Positions 23,696-32,453 of a stretch of DNA of 64,000 nucleotides are shown one piece after another. Source of the stretch: CAIQPV01 sp964480365 (GTDB lineage Bacteria; Pseudomonadota; Gammaproteobacteria; Burkholderiales; Gallionellaceae). The position numbers and the translations under genes were made by a program. The notes beneath the pieces were generated by a model that worked only from the letters and a program-made list of their open reading frames with translations, was not told the origin of the DNA and ran no database searches. Positions within the stretch are counted from its first letter, which is position 1. Each line of letters begins with the position of its first letter. The stretch lies in NCBI GenBank assembly GCA_964480365.1, contig CAYZPM010000009.1:20271-84270 (forward strand), in the 5' to 3' direction.

Positions 23696-24853
23696 TTATG
23701 AAATAAGTTGTTTGATCTTTTCGCCAATAGCTTTCGCCATCAGCGGTGGAACAGCATTCCCTACCTGCTCAAACTGTTGGGTAAGATTACCGGTAAAAAT
23801 ATATCTATCCGGAAAAGATTGAATTCTCGCCGCTTCACGAACTGAAATTGCTCGATCCTGTGTTGGATGAAAAAAACTACCCCAATGAGGATCGCATTTT
23901 GTCAGGATAGTCGAACAAAGCGCGTCTGGATGCAGCCTGCCATAACGCTTTGTATGGTCGCTTCTTCGCGCACGCTGCAAACCTTTCGGTAACATTTCAT
24001 GCGGAATATCCCTCCAACTGCCGCCCTGAGGTATGTACTTCAATCTATCAAGGTTTGCCTTCCCTAACTTGGCGCAGGCATGGTTATAAATTCTTTCCGA
24101 GCCATCCCGAAGTATCTCTTGCAATTCTGATTGAGAATTACCCGAATATTCCGCGCCGTGTATCGCTTGTCCCGGAACAAGTTCGGGCAAATCTGAAATG
24201 GCATCCCACACAGTTGTCTGATCCAGCAAATGCTGTGAAAAAAGAGGGTGAGTTTTTAAGCATAGTTCTTTTGCCCCGGCAAAATTAGCCACTGCTTGCG
24301 CATCATGGGTAGGTTCGGGAAACTCAATTTTCCCGCCATCGCGAAGAGCAATAAAGATAGTCCTGAAGCGCATTTGGGGAATTCCATAATGGCCCGCGAA
24401 CAAAATTCTGTGGGCGACTTTGTATCCCATTCCCTCCAGATGCTTATAAATTGCATCAACTACCGTTCCATTGCCCAAAGAAACAAGCCCCGGAACATTC
24501 TCAATCAAAATCGCTTTTGGATGAAGAATATCGGCGATCCGTAGATACTCCTTGAACAAGTGATTTCGCTGGTCGTCCAGCGTTCTAATGGGCGCATTGA
24601 TTGAAAATCCCTGACACGGCGGCCCACCTGAGATCAGGTCTAATTCACCCGGTTTTAAGCCCGTCAATTCAAGAATATCGTACTCGGACAATTCGCGAAT
24701 ATCGTCAGTAATTACATGCGTCTTGGGGTTGTTTTTCGCAAATGTTTCTGCATAAACAGGATGAATGTCAGAACCCAGAATTGATTCAAACCCTGCCATT
24801 TGCAGACCACAAGTCAAGCCACCTGCGCCAGAGAAAAAATCCACTGATTTCAT
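23696..24853 (-). CDS. DNA cytosine-5 methyltransferase (R-M partner)
   Basis: A 385-residue C5-methyltransferase that protects against the adjacent endonuclease. Motif I is VDFFSGAGGLTCGLQMAGF, motif IV GGPPCQGFS with catalytic Cys80, motif VI ILIENVPGL, motif VIII around MRFRTIFIAL, and motifs IX-X REAARIQSFPDRY and QFEQVGNAVPPLMAKAIGE. The target-recognition region is residues about 190-310. The ATG at 24853 is preferred over a TTG at 24871. Together with the endonuclease it forms a cassette between ruvC and ruvA. Confidence 0.93.
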   Translation of the reverse strand: MKSVDFFSGAGGLTCGLQMAGFESILGSDIHPVYAETFAKNNPKTHVITDDIRELSEYDILELTGLKPGELDLISGGPPCQGFSINAPIRTLDDQRNHLFKEYLRIADILHPKAILIENVPGLVSLGNGTVVDAIYKHLEGMGYKVAHRILFAGHYGIPQMRFRTIFIALRDGGKIEFPEPTHDAQAVANFAGAKELCLKTHPLFSQHLLDQTTVWDAISDLPELVPGQAIHGAEYSGNSQSELQEILRDGSERIYNHACAKLGKANLDRLKYIPQGGSWRDIPHEMLPKGLQRARRSDHTKRYGRLHPDALCSTILTKCDPHWGSFFHPTQDRAISVREAARIQSFPDRYIFTGNLTQQFEQVGNAVPPLMAKAIGEKIKQLIS

Positions 24854-24910
24854 TGGTGCGCACTTTTCCAAGAAACGACTATTGCATTGGCGTCTAGCAT
24901 CATTCCATCC

Positions 24911-25468
24911 TTAACCTAACCTACCGTTACGCATACGCAAACCCTTGGTAGCCAGCGCCCCCAACCCCATGCCCGCATGCGCATGGCAAATAGCGCAAGC
25001 CAGCGCATCCGCAGCATCCGGGCTGGGCGTGCCGGATAATTTCAGCAAGCGTTGCACCATGTCCTGCACTTGTTCTTTTTTCGCGTGACCGTTGCCCACC
25101 ACAGCCTGCTTCACCTGCAACGCTGTGTATTCCGCTACCGGCAATTCCGCCAGCACCGCAGCACAAATGGCTGCGCCGCGCGCCTGTCCGAGCAACAGGG
25201 TGGATTGCGGATTGACGTTGACGAATACTTTTTCCACCGCCACTTGCTGCGGCTGATGCTGCGCAATCACTTCACTTAATGAATTCAGGATGGATTTCAA
25301 ACGTTCTGGTAATTCGCCGTCCGGTGTCTTGATGCAACCGCTGGCAACATAGCACAATTGTTGGCCAATTTTATCGAGCACACCGAATCCGGTAATGCGC
25401 AGGCCGGGGTCAATTCCTAGAATGCGTATTGGAGAAGGGGTAAGGGAGAAGGGAGAAGGGGAGTTCAT
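24911..25468 (-). CDS. ruvC: Holliday junction resolvase RuvC, start inside a repeat
   Basis: RuvC cleaves Holliday junctions. From IRILGIDPGLRITGFGVLD the protein is a normal RuvC with catalytic residues in GIDPG, VAVEKVFVN and SPDAADALACAICHAH. Orthologues start at about MRILGIDPG, but here that Met is absent (codon ATA). The only ATG in frame, at 25468, lies in the spacer of a purine-rich inverted repeat (25432-25516) and adds a repeat-encoded SPSPFSLTPSP leader. A TTG at 25534, inside the end of yebC, is another possible start. Expression may therefore be altered. Confidence 0.88.
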   Translation of the reverse strand: MNSPSPFSLTPSPIRILGIDPGLRITGFGVLDKIGQQLCYVASGCIKTPDGELPERLKSILNSLSEVIAQHQPQQVAVEKVFVNVNPQSTLLLGQARGAAICAAVLAELPVAEYTALQVKQAVVGNGHAKKEQVQDMVQRLLKLSGTPSPDAADALACAICHAHAGMGLGALATKGLRMRNGRLG

Positions 25469-25516
25469 CGGAGCGCCAAGGGTTTTACCCTTCCCTCTTC
25501 TTCCTTTACCCTTCTC
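25432..25516. repeat. Polypurine/polypyrimidine inverted repeat at ruvC start
   Basis: An arm of GAGAAGG-type purine repeats at 25432-25461 is mirrored by a pyrimidine-rich arm at 25488-25516, so the two can form an imperfect stem of nearly 30 bp with a 26-base spacer. It fills the yebC-ruvC junction, runs into the ruvC coding start and looks like an inserted repeat element. No transposase is encoded. Confidence 0.7.
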
Positions 25517-25523
25517 TTGTCTT

Positions 25524-26249
25524 TCATTCTTCAATCACCGCCGTGGTATAAACTTCCTGTACGTCGTCCAGGTCTTCCAGCGCGTCGAGCAACTTCTGCA
25601 TGCGCACTGCATCGTCGCCGGTGAACACCACTTCGGTATCCGCCTTCATGGTAACTTCCGCCATTTCCGGTTTAAATCCCGCCGCTTCCAGGCGCTGCTT
25701 CACGTCGACGAAATCATTCGGCGCGGTGATAACTTCAAGGCTGCCATCCTCGTTGTTGATAATGTCTTCCGCACCCGAGTCCAGCGCCACTTCCATTAGT
25801 GCATTCTCGTCAGTGCCGGGCGCGAAAATCATCTGCCCGCAATGTTTGAACAGGAATGACACTGAACCGTCGGTGCCGAGGTTGCCGCCGTACTTGGTAA
25901 AGGCATGGCGCACATCTGCCACGGTGCGTGTCTTGTTGTCGGTCATACAATCCACCATCACCGCTGCGCCATTGATGCCGTAGCCTTCGTAGCGTAGTTC
26001 CATATATTCCACGCCCTCCAGTTCGCCGCTGCCGCGTTTGATGGCGCGCTCCACGTTGTCCTTCGGCATGTTGTTCTCATACGCCTTTTCCATCGCCAGA
26101 CGCAGGCGCGGATTGCCGGCTGGATCGCTATCGCCCAGCCTGGCCGCTACGGTGATTTCCTTGATCAGGCGCGTGAAAATCTTGCCGCGCTTGGCATCCT
26201 GCTTGCCTTTGCGATGCTGAATGTTTGCCCATTTGCTATGACCAGCCAT
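25524..26249 (-). CDS. yebC: YebC/PmpR-family protein
   Basis: A 241-residue YebC-family protein (MAGHSKWANIQHRKGKQDAK; RLIKEITVAARLGD; NMPKDNVERAIKRGSGE; YEGYGINGAAVMVDCMTDNK). Family members act as DNA-binding regulators, and more recent work gives some of them a role in translation of difficult sequences. It is the first gene of the minus-strand yebC-ruv-tol run. An insertion sequence lies about 110 bases upstream and may separate it from its original promoter. Confidence 0.95.
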   Translation of the reverse strand: MAGHSKWANIQHRKGKQDAKRGKIFTRLIKEITVAARLGDSDPAGNPRLRLAMEKAYENNMPKDNVERAIKRGSGELEGVEYMELRYEGYGINGAAVMVDCMTDNKTRTVADVRHAFTKYGGNLGTDGSVSFLFKHCGQMIFAPGTDENALMEVALDSGAEDIINNEDGSLEVITAPNDFVDVKQRLEAAGFKPEMAEVTMKADTEVVFTGDDAVRMQKLLDALEDLDDVQEVYTTAVIEE

Positions 26250-26358
26250 GTCTTTTCCCCGGTGGTTGCATCCCGCAGCCTAGACGCCGCGAGGATTCGC
26301 ATTCAAAAAGTCGCGCAATGTTATCATTTTTGGGTGCTTTACCCCAAGACATAGCCTC

Positions 26359-27816
26359 TTCCAATATGAAATGAGTCTGAAGGATTTGCGTATTTCCAAC
26401 ATGAAATGAGTCTGAAATTGATTTGCCGGGTCGGTCATTATGCGAGTCATGGTGATCAACATGGAAGAAGCGAAGCTACGTACCTTGGAGCAGATCAAGG
26501 CATTTTTGGACGGGACATCGGAGGTGGTATTTCGGGTTCCAAAGGGAGAGCGCAACCAGTTTGTCGAGCGGGTGCTCAAGCGGTTTGGCTACGCCCCGCA
26601 CGGGCGCGCGGACAAGGGCGTGCTGCTGCGCTACATCGGGCGCATGACCGGGCTGTCGCGCCAGCAAGTAACCCGCTTGGTACGGCAATACCGCAAGGAC
26701 GGAAAGCTGTCGAAACAGCCCTGCACGCCCAAGCGGGGTTTCACATATCGCTATACTGCGGCGGACGTGATCTTGCTGGCCGAGATGGATGTGCTGCACA
26801 GCACACTGTCCGGGCCAGCCACCAAGAAACTCATGGAGCGCGCCTACGAGGTGTTCGGCGACCCGCGTTACGAGCGCCTGGCGGGTATCTCGGTTTCTCA
26901 CCTGTACAACCTGCGCGGTAGCAAGCCGTACCAGGACAAACGGCGGCACTGGACCAAGACTAACCCCACCGGCATTCCCATCGGCAAACGTCGCGCACCG
27001 CAGCCGGACGGGATGCCGGGCTACATCCGCATAGACAGTGTTCATCAGGGCGACCAGGACGGCATGAAAGGCGTGTATCACATCAACGCGGTGGACTGCG
27101 TGACGCAGATGCAATTCGTCGCCACATGCGAGAAGATTAGCGAGGCGTACATGCTCCCGGTCATCCGGCAGTTGCTGGCCGGGTTCCCGTTTGTCATTCT
27201 CGGGTTTCACTCGGACAACGGCTCGGAATACGTCAACTACAAGGTGGCGAAAATGCTGAAAAAGTTGCTGGTCGAGTTCACCAAATCACGGCCACGTCAT
27301 TCCAATGACAACGCCTTGGCGGAATCCAAGAACGGCGCAGTGGTGCGCAAGCATCTGGGCTACGCGCATATCCCGCAACACTGCGCCAGCCTGGTCAATG
27401 CCTTCTGTGCCGACTATCTCAACCCTTACGTCAATTTCCACCGGCCATGCTTCTTCCCGGAAACGATCACGGATGCCAAGGGAAAAGAGCGCAAGATATA
27501 CCGCTACGAGGACATGATGACGCCTTATGAAAAATTCAAATCAATACCCGAGGCCAGCCAGTATCTCAATGATGGCGTAACCCTCGAACAACTGAATGCG
27601 CAGGCAGCAGAAATGAGCGACAATGAGGCCGCCTCGGCAATGAACAACGCAAGAAAAAAACTGTTCAAAGACATCTCTGCGGCAATGAAAAAACGGGCTT
27701 GAGAAACGGAATCAGCAAGGCAAATCGAAGAAGCACCTATCAAACAGACCGAACCAGAACAAAGTTAATTTACTCAGACTCAAAACCCTTCGTTCAGACT
27801 CATTTCTGAATTGGAA
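26359..27816 (+). mobile_element. Complete insertion sequence with DDE transposase
   Basis: The ends are inverted: TTCCAAT at 26359 and its complement ATTGGAA ending at 27816, each followed inward by GAAATGAGTCTGAA. Each end carries a second TGAGTCTGA inside, so terminal subrepeats are doubled. One transposase gene fills the interior, giving about 1.46 kb. No clear target duplication is visible. The family is not certain: the transposase has an rve integrase core. Confidence 0.85.
26440..27702 (+). CDS. IS transposase, rve/DDE integrase core
   Basis: The 420-residue protein has an N-terminal helix-turn-helix region (about 60-90, IGRMTGLSRQQVTRLVRQYR) and a DDE integrase core: YIRIDSVHQGD (first Asp), LGFHSDNGSEYVNY (second Asp) and NALAESKNGAVVRKHLG (Glu). 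The catalytic triad is intact and there is no frameshift, so the element may be active. The exact start is uncertain: ATGs at 26440, 26449 and 26461 are in frame and none has a strong ribosome site. Confidence 0.9.
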   Translation: MRVMVINMEEAKLRTLEQIKAFLDGTSEVVFRVPKGERNQFVERVLKRFGYAPHGRADKGVLLRYIGRMTGLSRQQVTRLVRQYRKDGKLSKQPCTPKRGFTYRYTAADVILLAEMDVLHSTLSGPATKKLMERAYEVFGDPRYERLAGISVSHLYNLRGSKPYQDKRRHWTKTNPTGIPIGKRRAPQPDGMPGYIRIDSVHQGDQDGMKGVYHINAVDCVTQMQFVATCEKISEAYMLPVIRQLLAGFPFVILGFHSDNGSEYVNYKVAKMLKKLLVEFTKSRPRHSNDNALAESKNGAVVRKHLGYAHIPQHCASLVNAFCADYLNPYVNFHRPCFFPETITDAKGKERKIYRYEDMMTPYEKFKSIPEASQYLNDGVTLEQLNAQAAEMSDNEAASAMNNARKKLFKDISAAMKKRA

Positions 27817-28057
27817 AATACTGACATCCAATAGGCATTGAAATGCCTACCCAATAATGGTCAAGGCCTGATGCCCCGCACTTACAACGTCTCGACCCGC
27901 AATTAATTTTGCCCGGTGGCAGCTTCGGCGCGCAGAAAAATGCAGGGGAGAGGTATAAATTATCAAAGAGCTCTCCCATGCGCGCCCTTAGATGTGTGAA
28001 AATGGCGACTGCAAATCTTGCATTCAAGACACATACCCAACAAATAAAGGCGACAAA

Positions 28058-28210
28058 TTGGCACAACCTAATTTTCAATTCGAAAAGCGTCAAAAAGAAT
28101 TAGCCAGGAAAAAGAAGCAAGAAGAAAAAAAGCAGCGCAAGCTGGATGAGCGCAATCCCCAACCCAATGACAATTCTGAGCCACCTCCAGATGAAGGGGC
28201 TGCTACGTAA
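28058..28210 (+). CDS. Small, highly charged conserved-type protein
   Basis: A 50-residue protein read from a TTG at 28058, with AAAGG seven bases upstream. The sequence QPNFQFEKRQKELARKKKQE continues as a Lys/Glu/Arg helix and ends in an acidic, Pro-rich tail. Short proteins of this FEKRQKELAKKKK type occur widely in proteobacteria and have no known function. An ATG at 27992 would extend it by 22 residues with a Cys-containing leader unlike that family, so it is rejected as start. Confidence 0.6.
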   Translation: MAQPNFQFEKRQKELARKKKQEEKKQRKLDERNPQPNDNSEPPPDEGAAT

Positions 28211-28358
28211 AACGGTGGCGATTGGGTCGTAGAATACGCGATGATCGTCTCGCCGCGCTCTTTGTTTCAGGGAGGTAGTTTTTTATCTTGCGATTAGCGC
28301 GGAGCTACGTTTTAACCAATCCGTCTAATCATGATGAGATTTGCCATCTCCCCCGCCC

Positions 28359-28422
28359 TCTGATGGAACTACTAGCCACTCGACTAAGCCCTGCAATAAA
28401 CGCTGGGCAAGTCGCTGGTTAT
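28359..28422. repeat. Dispersed hairpin repeat, copy 1
   Basis: TAGCCACTCGACT and AAGTCGCTGGTTA can pair as outer stem, enclosing GCCC...GGGC. The same outer arms with a different inner hairpin recur at 37847-37909 and in modified form at 61055-61135. It lies in the otherwise gene-free stretch 28211-28584, where I see nothing else; a 64-codon frame crossing the repeat is not convincing. Confidence 0.65.
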
Positions 28423-28584
28423 CGCTATGCAAGTTTCACTTTTATGGCGTTGGCAAATAAAGCCGGTTTCCATATCTGGTAAAAGAAACATAATACCTGC
28501 GTCAAAAAGGGCTCATTAGGATGCCAAGTGAACTTTTTTACGAGTACAGATTTACGATCTTTGGGGAAATAGTCATAACAATCT

Positions 28585-28935
28585 TTACTTCAGGATGACC
28601 ACTTGGTGGTCAGTAGCTGTCGTTCCAACAATTGGAATGGAACCTTGCGTTGCCTTCGCCGCACGGATCTGACGTACTACTCCAAAGTACACAGGTGAAG
28701 GTGGAGGTAGGTTGCTATTTAGAGCATTTTGAACTCTAAGTTTATTCCCCAGATTATTACCGAATTCTATCTGATCGGCAGTTTGCTTTGGGGTTTTAAC
28801 CTTTGCGGTGTCGGCATCGGTAGGCGTATCGCCATAGTAGGTTTGTCCGGTTGCATCTACCCACTTATGAACTTGTGCGAAAGCAGGGGATATAAAAAGC
28901 GTAGCAAAGAAGCAAAGCAACGTTGTTTTTATCAT
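28585..28935 (-). CDS. DUF4124 secreted protein
   Basis: A 116-residue protein with a signal peptide (TLLCFFATLFISPAFA, cleavage after AFA) followed by the DUF4124 signature VHKWVDATGQTYYGDTPTDA. The remaining part is unassigned. DUF4124 proteins are periplasmic or envelope proteins of unknown function. AAAGGAG eight bases upstream supports the ATG at 28935 over 28986. The neighbouring J-domain-like gene on the same strand begins upstream; about 50 bases separate them. Confidence 0.8.
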   Translation of the reverse strand: MIKTTLLCFFATLFISPAFAQVHKWVDATGQTYYGDTPTDADTAKVKTPKQTADQIEFGNNLGNKLRVQNALNSNLPPPSPVYFGVVRQIRAAKATQGSIPIVGTTATDHQVVILK

Positions 28936-28989
28936 GGTGAAGACTCCTTTATCGAAACCGTTTCGATTCAGTAAGTAACCATTCACAAT

Positions 28990-29724
28990 TTAACTACAGC
29001 CTCTTGCTTGTAAAGCCCTTGCATCCTGATACAGGCCAGCTTGGTTAGCTTGGTTGATCAATCGTTGCCAGTTTTGGCACCTTGCTTGTCTATCTTTTGC
29101 TTCATTTTGTGCTGCAATCCGCTGCTTATTGGCTTCTTGACTGGCTTTGATTGCGGCCTCTGTCAGCATTCTTCGGGTGTCAGCCTCCTCTCGTTGGATA
29201 TCTAATGCCCTTTGAGCAACTTCCGCAGACCTGTCAATTGCCTTGTTGCTATTTTGCACAAAACCATTGGATAGAACAGCAGTGCTTTCGGCGACTGCGT
29301 GAGAGACCTCGTTGTTTCCAACAACAACTTCTTTAGAGACGCCAATTTTCCCGGTTTCTTCAGAATGCCTTGTATTCAAACCATAGGCGGCAAGAGCTAA
29401 AACTCCAAACATTACCGCAATCAATTTAGTGCTGGTAAACCACTTATCATCAGGCTGATCGTAATGACCATATTGCATAATTGATGGCGAAGGAATATTG
29501 GCAAGTTTCGTGTCGTAAAATTTCCTCAAATTAGAGTCGGATAGGGTTTCAAAAGCATGTTCGATAAAACGCGATTCATTGATTGAATCTGAATCAACCA
29601 CATCCTTATATTTAGATTTTAATCGTTGATAAGAAGCTGTTATTGCGTCTAAATCAGCGTCCTCACTTACCTGCAGGATGTTGTAGAACGTCCTCTTGTT
29701 TGCTGTAAGCGGCGAAGTTGCCAT
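28990..29724 (-). CDS. Membrane-anchored J-domain-like protein lacking HPD
   Basis: A 244-residue protein. Residues about 12-75 resemble a J domain (TFYNILQVSEDADLDAITAS, YQRLKSKYKDVV, HAFETLSDSNLRKFYD), but the HPD tripeptide needed to stimulate DnaK is missing. A membrane helix follows at about 98-115 (LIAVMFGVLALAAYGL). The C-terminal half is a charged coiled coil (AQRALDIQREEADTRRMLTE) ending with a Cys pair spaced through CQNWQRL and ARGCS. AGAGGG supports the ATG at 29724; the frame is open to 29907 but without a good start. Function is unknown. Confidence 0.65.
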   Translation of the reverse strand: MATSPLTANKRTFYNILQVSEDADLDAITASYQRLKSKYKDVVDSDSINESRFIEHAFETLSDSNLRKFYDTKLANIPSPSIMQYGHYDQPDDKWFTSTKLIAVMFGVLALAAYGLNTRHSEETGKIGVSKEVVVGNNEVSHAVAESTAVLSNGFVQNSNKAIDRSAEVAQRALDIQREEADTRRMLTEAAIKASQEANKQRIAAQNEAKDRQARCQNWQRLINQANQAGLYQDARALQARGCS

Positions 29725-30128
29725 TGTTAAGCCCTCTATTTGTGATGAGCTAACAATTCCGCTCAATAATTCTTGCATTTGAATTTCCGCATTCAAGCAA
29801 CGGGCTACAGATGCATATATTTCAGTTTGACTGAAAAAACCATAGTTTGCAAGTGGGAATAATGGCTGTCTATATTCATTATATTTACTGGGCCGTTCGG
29901 TGTGCATGTTTGTTTCTGTCTCAATGTCATATAGGCCTGAGCGTCCACTTTGTAGAACCTTGAATGACGACTAAGTGCGAAATCTGACGTTCTCGTTTCC
30001 CTAATATGTTGGATAGTGCCAAAGGGGGTCTCCTTACAGTCTATTGTCAGAAGCATTTATTCGTTTGATGATTCCCCGATGACTTGCGATAATGCGCCAC
30101 GCAACTTCGCTCGGCATACCCCCATAAC
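29725..30128. other. Upstream region of the J-domain-like gene
   Basis: About 400 bases. The frame of the J-domain-like protein stays open to 29907 and could encode a 61-residue N-terminal extension, though the ribosome site there is weak. The rest, to the DUF971 gene, should contain divergent promoters. I see no RNA or repeat. Confidence 0.45.
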
Positions 30129-30488
30129 ATGACTATTCCAACCGAAATTACCCTACACCAGCAATCCAGACAACTGGAAATCGCCTTCGACGACGGCGTG
30201 CGTTTCCGCTTGCCGTTTGAGTATCTGCGCGTGTACTCGCCCTCCGCCGAGGTGCGCGGTCATGGGCTGGGACAGGAGGTGTTACAGGTCGGAAAACAAA
30301 ACGTTAATTTGGTCGAGATAGCGCCGGTAGGCAGTTACGCGCTCAAGCTGACTTTCGATGATGGACACGATAGCGGCCTGTACACTTGGGACTACCTGTA
30401 TGAGTTGGGTAGACATCACGATGCAAGGTGGAGCGACTATTTGCGACAGATGGAAGCAGCGGGCGAAAGCCGCGAGCCTCATCACTAA
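30129..30488 (+). CDS. DUF971 family protein
   Basis: The 119-residue protein matches DUF971 (gamma-butyrobetaine hydroxylase-like N-terminal fold): PTEITLHQQSRQLEIAFDDG, FRLPFEYLRVYSPSAEVRGH, VNLVEIAPVGSYALKLTFDD and HDSGLYTWDYLYELG. The family is proposed to take part in iron-sulfur or cofactor metabolism and is often beside ubiE, which is not seen here. It converges on the MBL hydrolase gene. Confidence 0.88.
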   Translation: MTIPTEITLHQQSRQLEIAFDDGVRFRLPFEYLRVYSPSAEVRGHGLGQEVLQVGKQNVNLVEIAPVGSYALKLTFDDGHDSGLYTWDYLYELGRHHDARWSDYLRQMEAAGESREPHH

Positions 30489-30508
30489 TTGAACCTGAAA
30501 CACCCGGT

Positions 30509-31396
30509 TTAGATAACGACCTCATCACCTTCACGCGCCAGCCGTATGTCCAGTACGTTTTCCACACCGGGGTAACGCGCCAGTGCTTCGGCGAATACCT
30601 TTTCCAGGTCGTCGTCGCTACGGGTGGGTTCGTGGTGGGTGCAGTAAAGAATTTTTGCGCCTGCCGCTATCGCCAGTTCGATGCTGGAGTTAAACGTGCC
30701 GTGGCCCCAACCTTTTTTCGCTGGATATTCTTCAATAGTGTAGGCAGAATCGGCGATGAGTACGTCTACGCCCTGAATGGCCTCCACAATCGAACGGCGT
30801 TGTTCATCGATCAATGATTGATATTCGGCGAAACCGTCATCACCGGGGTCATAAATGTTGGTATGAGGCTCGTGGTCGCCTGTGAAAAAAACGGATTTTC
30901 CATTACAGTCGATGCGGTAGCCGAGGTTAATCACCGGATGGTTGAGCAGGACGGGAGTGACGGTGGCTGAACCCACGATTACAGGCTCATTGGGCATGAC
31001 CGTCAGGTACTCAAAGCGGGATTTCATCTCGGCCTCGCGTACCGGGAAATAACTGTACTGCATCTGAACCGCCATGATACGCTCCGGCCCTTCGCCGGAA
31101 ATCGGGTCGAAGGAACCGTGCAGTCTAATCTGGTTTCCAGGTATGAAAATGGGGATGAAAAATGGCAGTCCCTGAATGTGATCCCAATGGCTGTGGGTGT
31201 TGAAAATATTGGCCGTGACGGGAAGTTCCTTGAGCAGCGTTTGCGACAACGGAAAAATGCCGGTGCCGCCGTCTAGAATGATGAGTTCGTTGTTGTCGGT
31301 GCGAACTTCAATGCAAGTGGTATTGCCGCCGTAGCGAACAGTTTTCGGGCCGGGTGATGGAATCGACCCGCGCACGCCCCACAATTTCACTTTCAT
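30509..31396 (-). CDS. MBL-fold metal-dependent hydrolase
   Basis: The 295-residue protein has the beta-lactamase-fold metal motif THSHWDHIQGLPFF, LLNHPVINLGYRID, FTGDHEP (metal ligand) and a late CTHHEP. KLWGVRGSIPSPGPKTVRYG at the N-terminus is typical of a subgroup often found with two-component or cyclic-nucleotide signalling genes. The substrate is unknown. Its ATG directly follows the HDOD gene stop, with AAGGGG just upstream inside that gene, so the two form an operon. Confidence 0.85.
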   Translation of the reverse strand: MKVKLWGVRGSIPSPGPKTVRYGGNTTCIEVRTDNNELIILDGGTGIFPLSQTLLKELPVTANIFNTHSHWDHIQGLPFFIPIFIPGNQIRLHGSFDPISGEGPERIMAVQMQYSYFPVREAEMKSRFEYLTVMPNEPVIVGSATVTPVLLNHPVINLGYRIDCNGKSVFFTGDHEPHTNIYDPGDDGFAEYQSLIDEQRRSIVEAIQGVDVLIADSAYTIEEYPAKKGWGHGTFNSSIELAIAAGAKILYCTHHEPTRSDDDLEKVFAEALARYPGVENVLDIRLAREGDEVVI

Positions 31397-32257
31397 CTAA
31401 ATCCCCTTGGTAAAAGACTCGGCTTCTTCCACAACCTTCGAGAGGTCGCCCAAACTTGCAATTATGCCATCCATATCGTCGCCGAAGCTTTCAACCAAGG
31501 CTGGCGACAGCTCTTCCACCAGAAGGTTACCGCTGTTGCCTAGGGACAATTTCTTGCTGATCTGGTCAGCCACAAAGAGGCAACTCTGCACGGTGTTTTC
31601 GGGTGAAATTTCGCTATGGTGATGGCGTATGGCATCGGCAAGCAATTTTGGAAACTGCCATTTTCCAACCAGCATGGCCCCTACCAAAGAATGGTCGGCG
31701 CCGATAACTGTTTGCTCGGCAGCATGCAGGGAAATGGCTTGTTCGCTGCTCAAGGCAAGAGCTTCCTTGAATTCGGTCGGCATGAACTGGGCAAATACTA
31801 CCTTGCCGAAATCATGCAGCAGGCCCGCGATATAGCAATCGGTAGGATCAATGTCGTCCTCGCCGAATTTTTGGCACAGCATACGGGCCAGACTGGCGGT
31901 GGTGAGCGAGTGCAAGAGGTAACGTTGAATATCGAATCCGGCTGCGTTCCTCTGTGGCAGCACCCCCATGGCGGCAAACGAGATCGCCATGTTTTTGATA
32001 GTATTAAGCCCCAGATAAACCACTGACTGGTTCACCGAGGTGATTTGCTTGGGGAAGTTGTAGTAGGCTGAATTGAGAATGCGCAACAATTTCATGGTCA
32101 TTACAGGATCCTTCTCGATGACCATGACCAATTCTTTAGGCTGACAATTAATGTCGCGGGTGAGTTCTAGAATGCGCTGCACGCTTTTTGGAAAAGCGGG
32201 CATCTTCTCCACCGCTGCAGAGAGTTTCTTAGTAAGTTCAGCCGAAGTTTCAGTCAT
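31397..32257 (-). CDS. HDOD domain signalling protein
   Basis: A 286-residue protein consisting of an HDOD domain: MPAFPKSVQRILELTRDINC, LVMVIEKDPVMTMKLLRILN, ITSVNQSVVYLGLNTIKNMA, YIAGLLHDFGKVVFA and LADAIRHHHSEIS. HDOD proteins act in signal transduction and motility, often without enzymatic activity. The ATG at 32257 is preferred; the frame start at 32299 is a TTG without support. It is followed immediately by the MBL hydrolase gene. Confidence 0.86.
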   Translation of the reverse strand: MTETSAELTKKLSAAVEKMPAFPKSVQRILELTRDINCQPKELVMVIEKDPVMTMKLLRILNSAYYNFPKQITSVNQSVVYLGLNTIKNMAISFAAMGVLPQRNAAGFDIQRYLLHSLTTASLARMLCQKFGEDDIDPTDCYIAGLLHDFGKVVFAQFMPTEFKEALALSSEQAISLHAAEQTVIGADHSLVGAMLVGKWQFPKLLADAIRHHHSEISPENTVQSCLFVADQISKKLSLGNSGNLLVEELSPALVESFGDDMDGIIASLGDLSKVVEEAESFTKGI

Positions 32258-32453
32258 TAAAATTTTTGCGCAATCAGTGGTGTTTGTTTCACCGGGCAAG
32301 CCAAGCCAGTTGTCAGTCTAAAACAGCTTGTTGCAATTGCCGTCATTCTATCCCGTGACGCCATTTTACAACCTGCCATAATATTTATTCGAAACAAATT
32401 AGGTTCAATATACGATATTCTTGAAAAAATCAAAGGCTCCTCACCAATACCCT

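Noticed and set aside
28288..28482. Plus-strand 64-codon frame
   Set aside because: It crosses the dispersed hairpin repeat, has no family resemblance and lacks a clear ribosome site.
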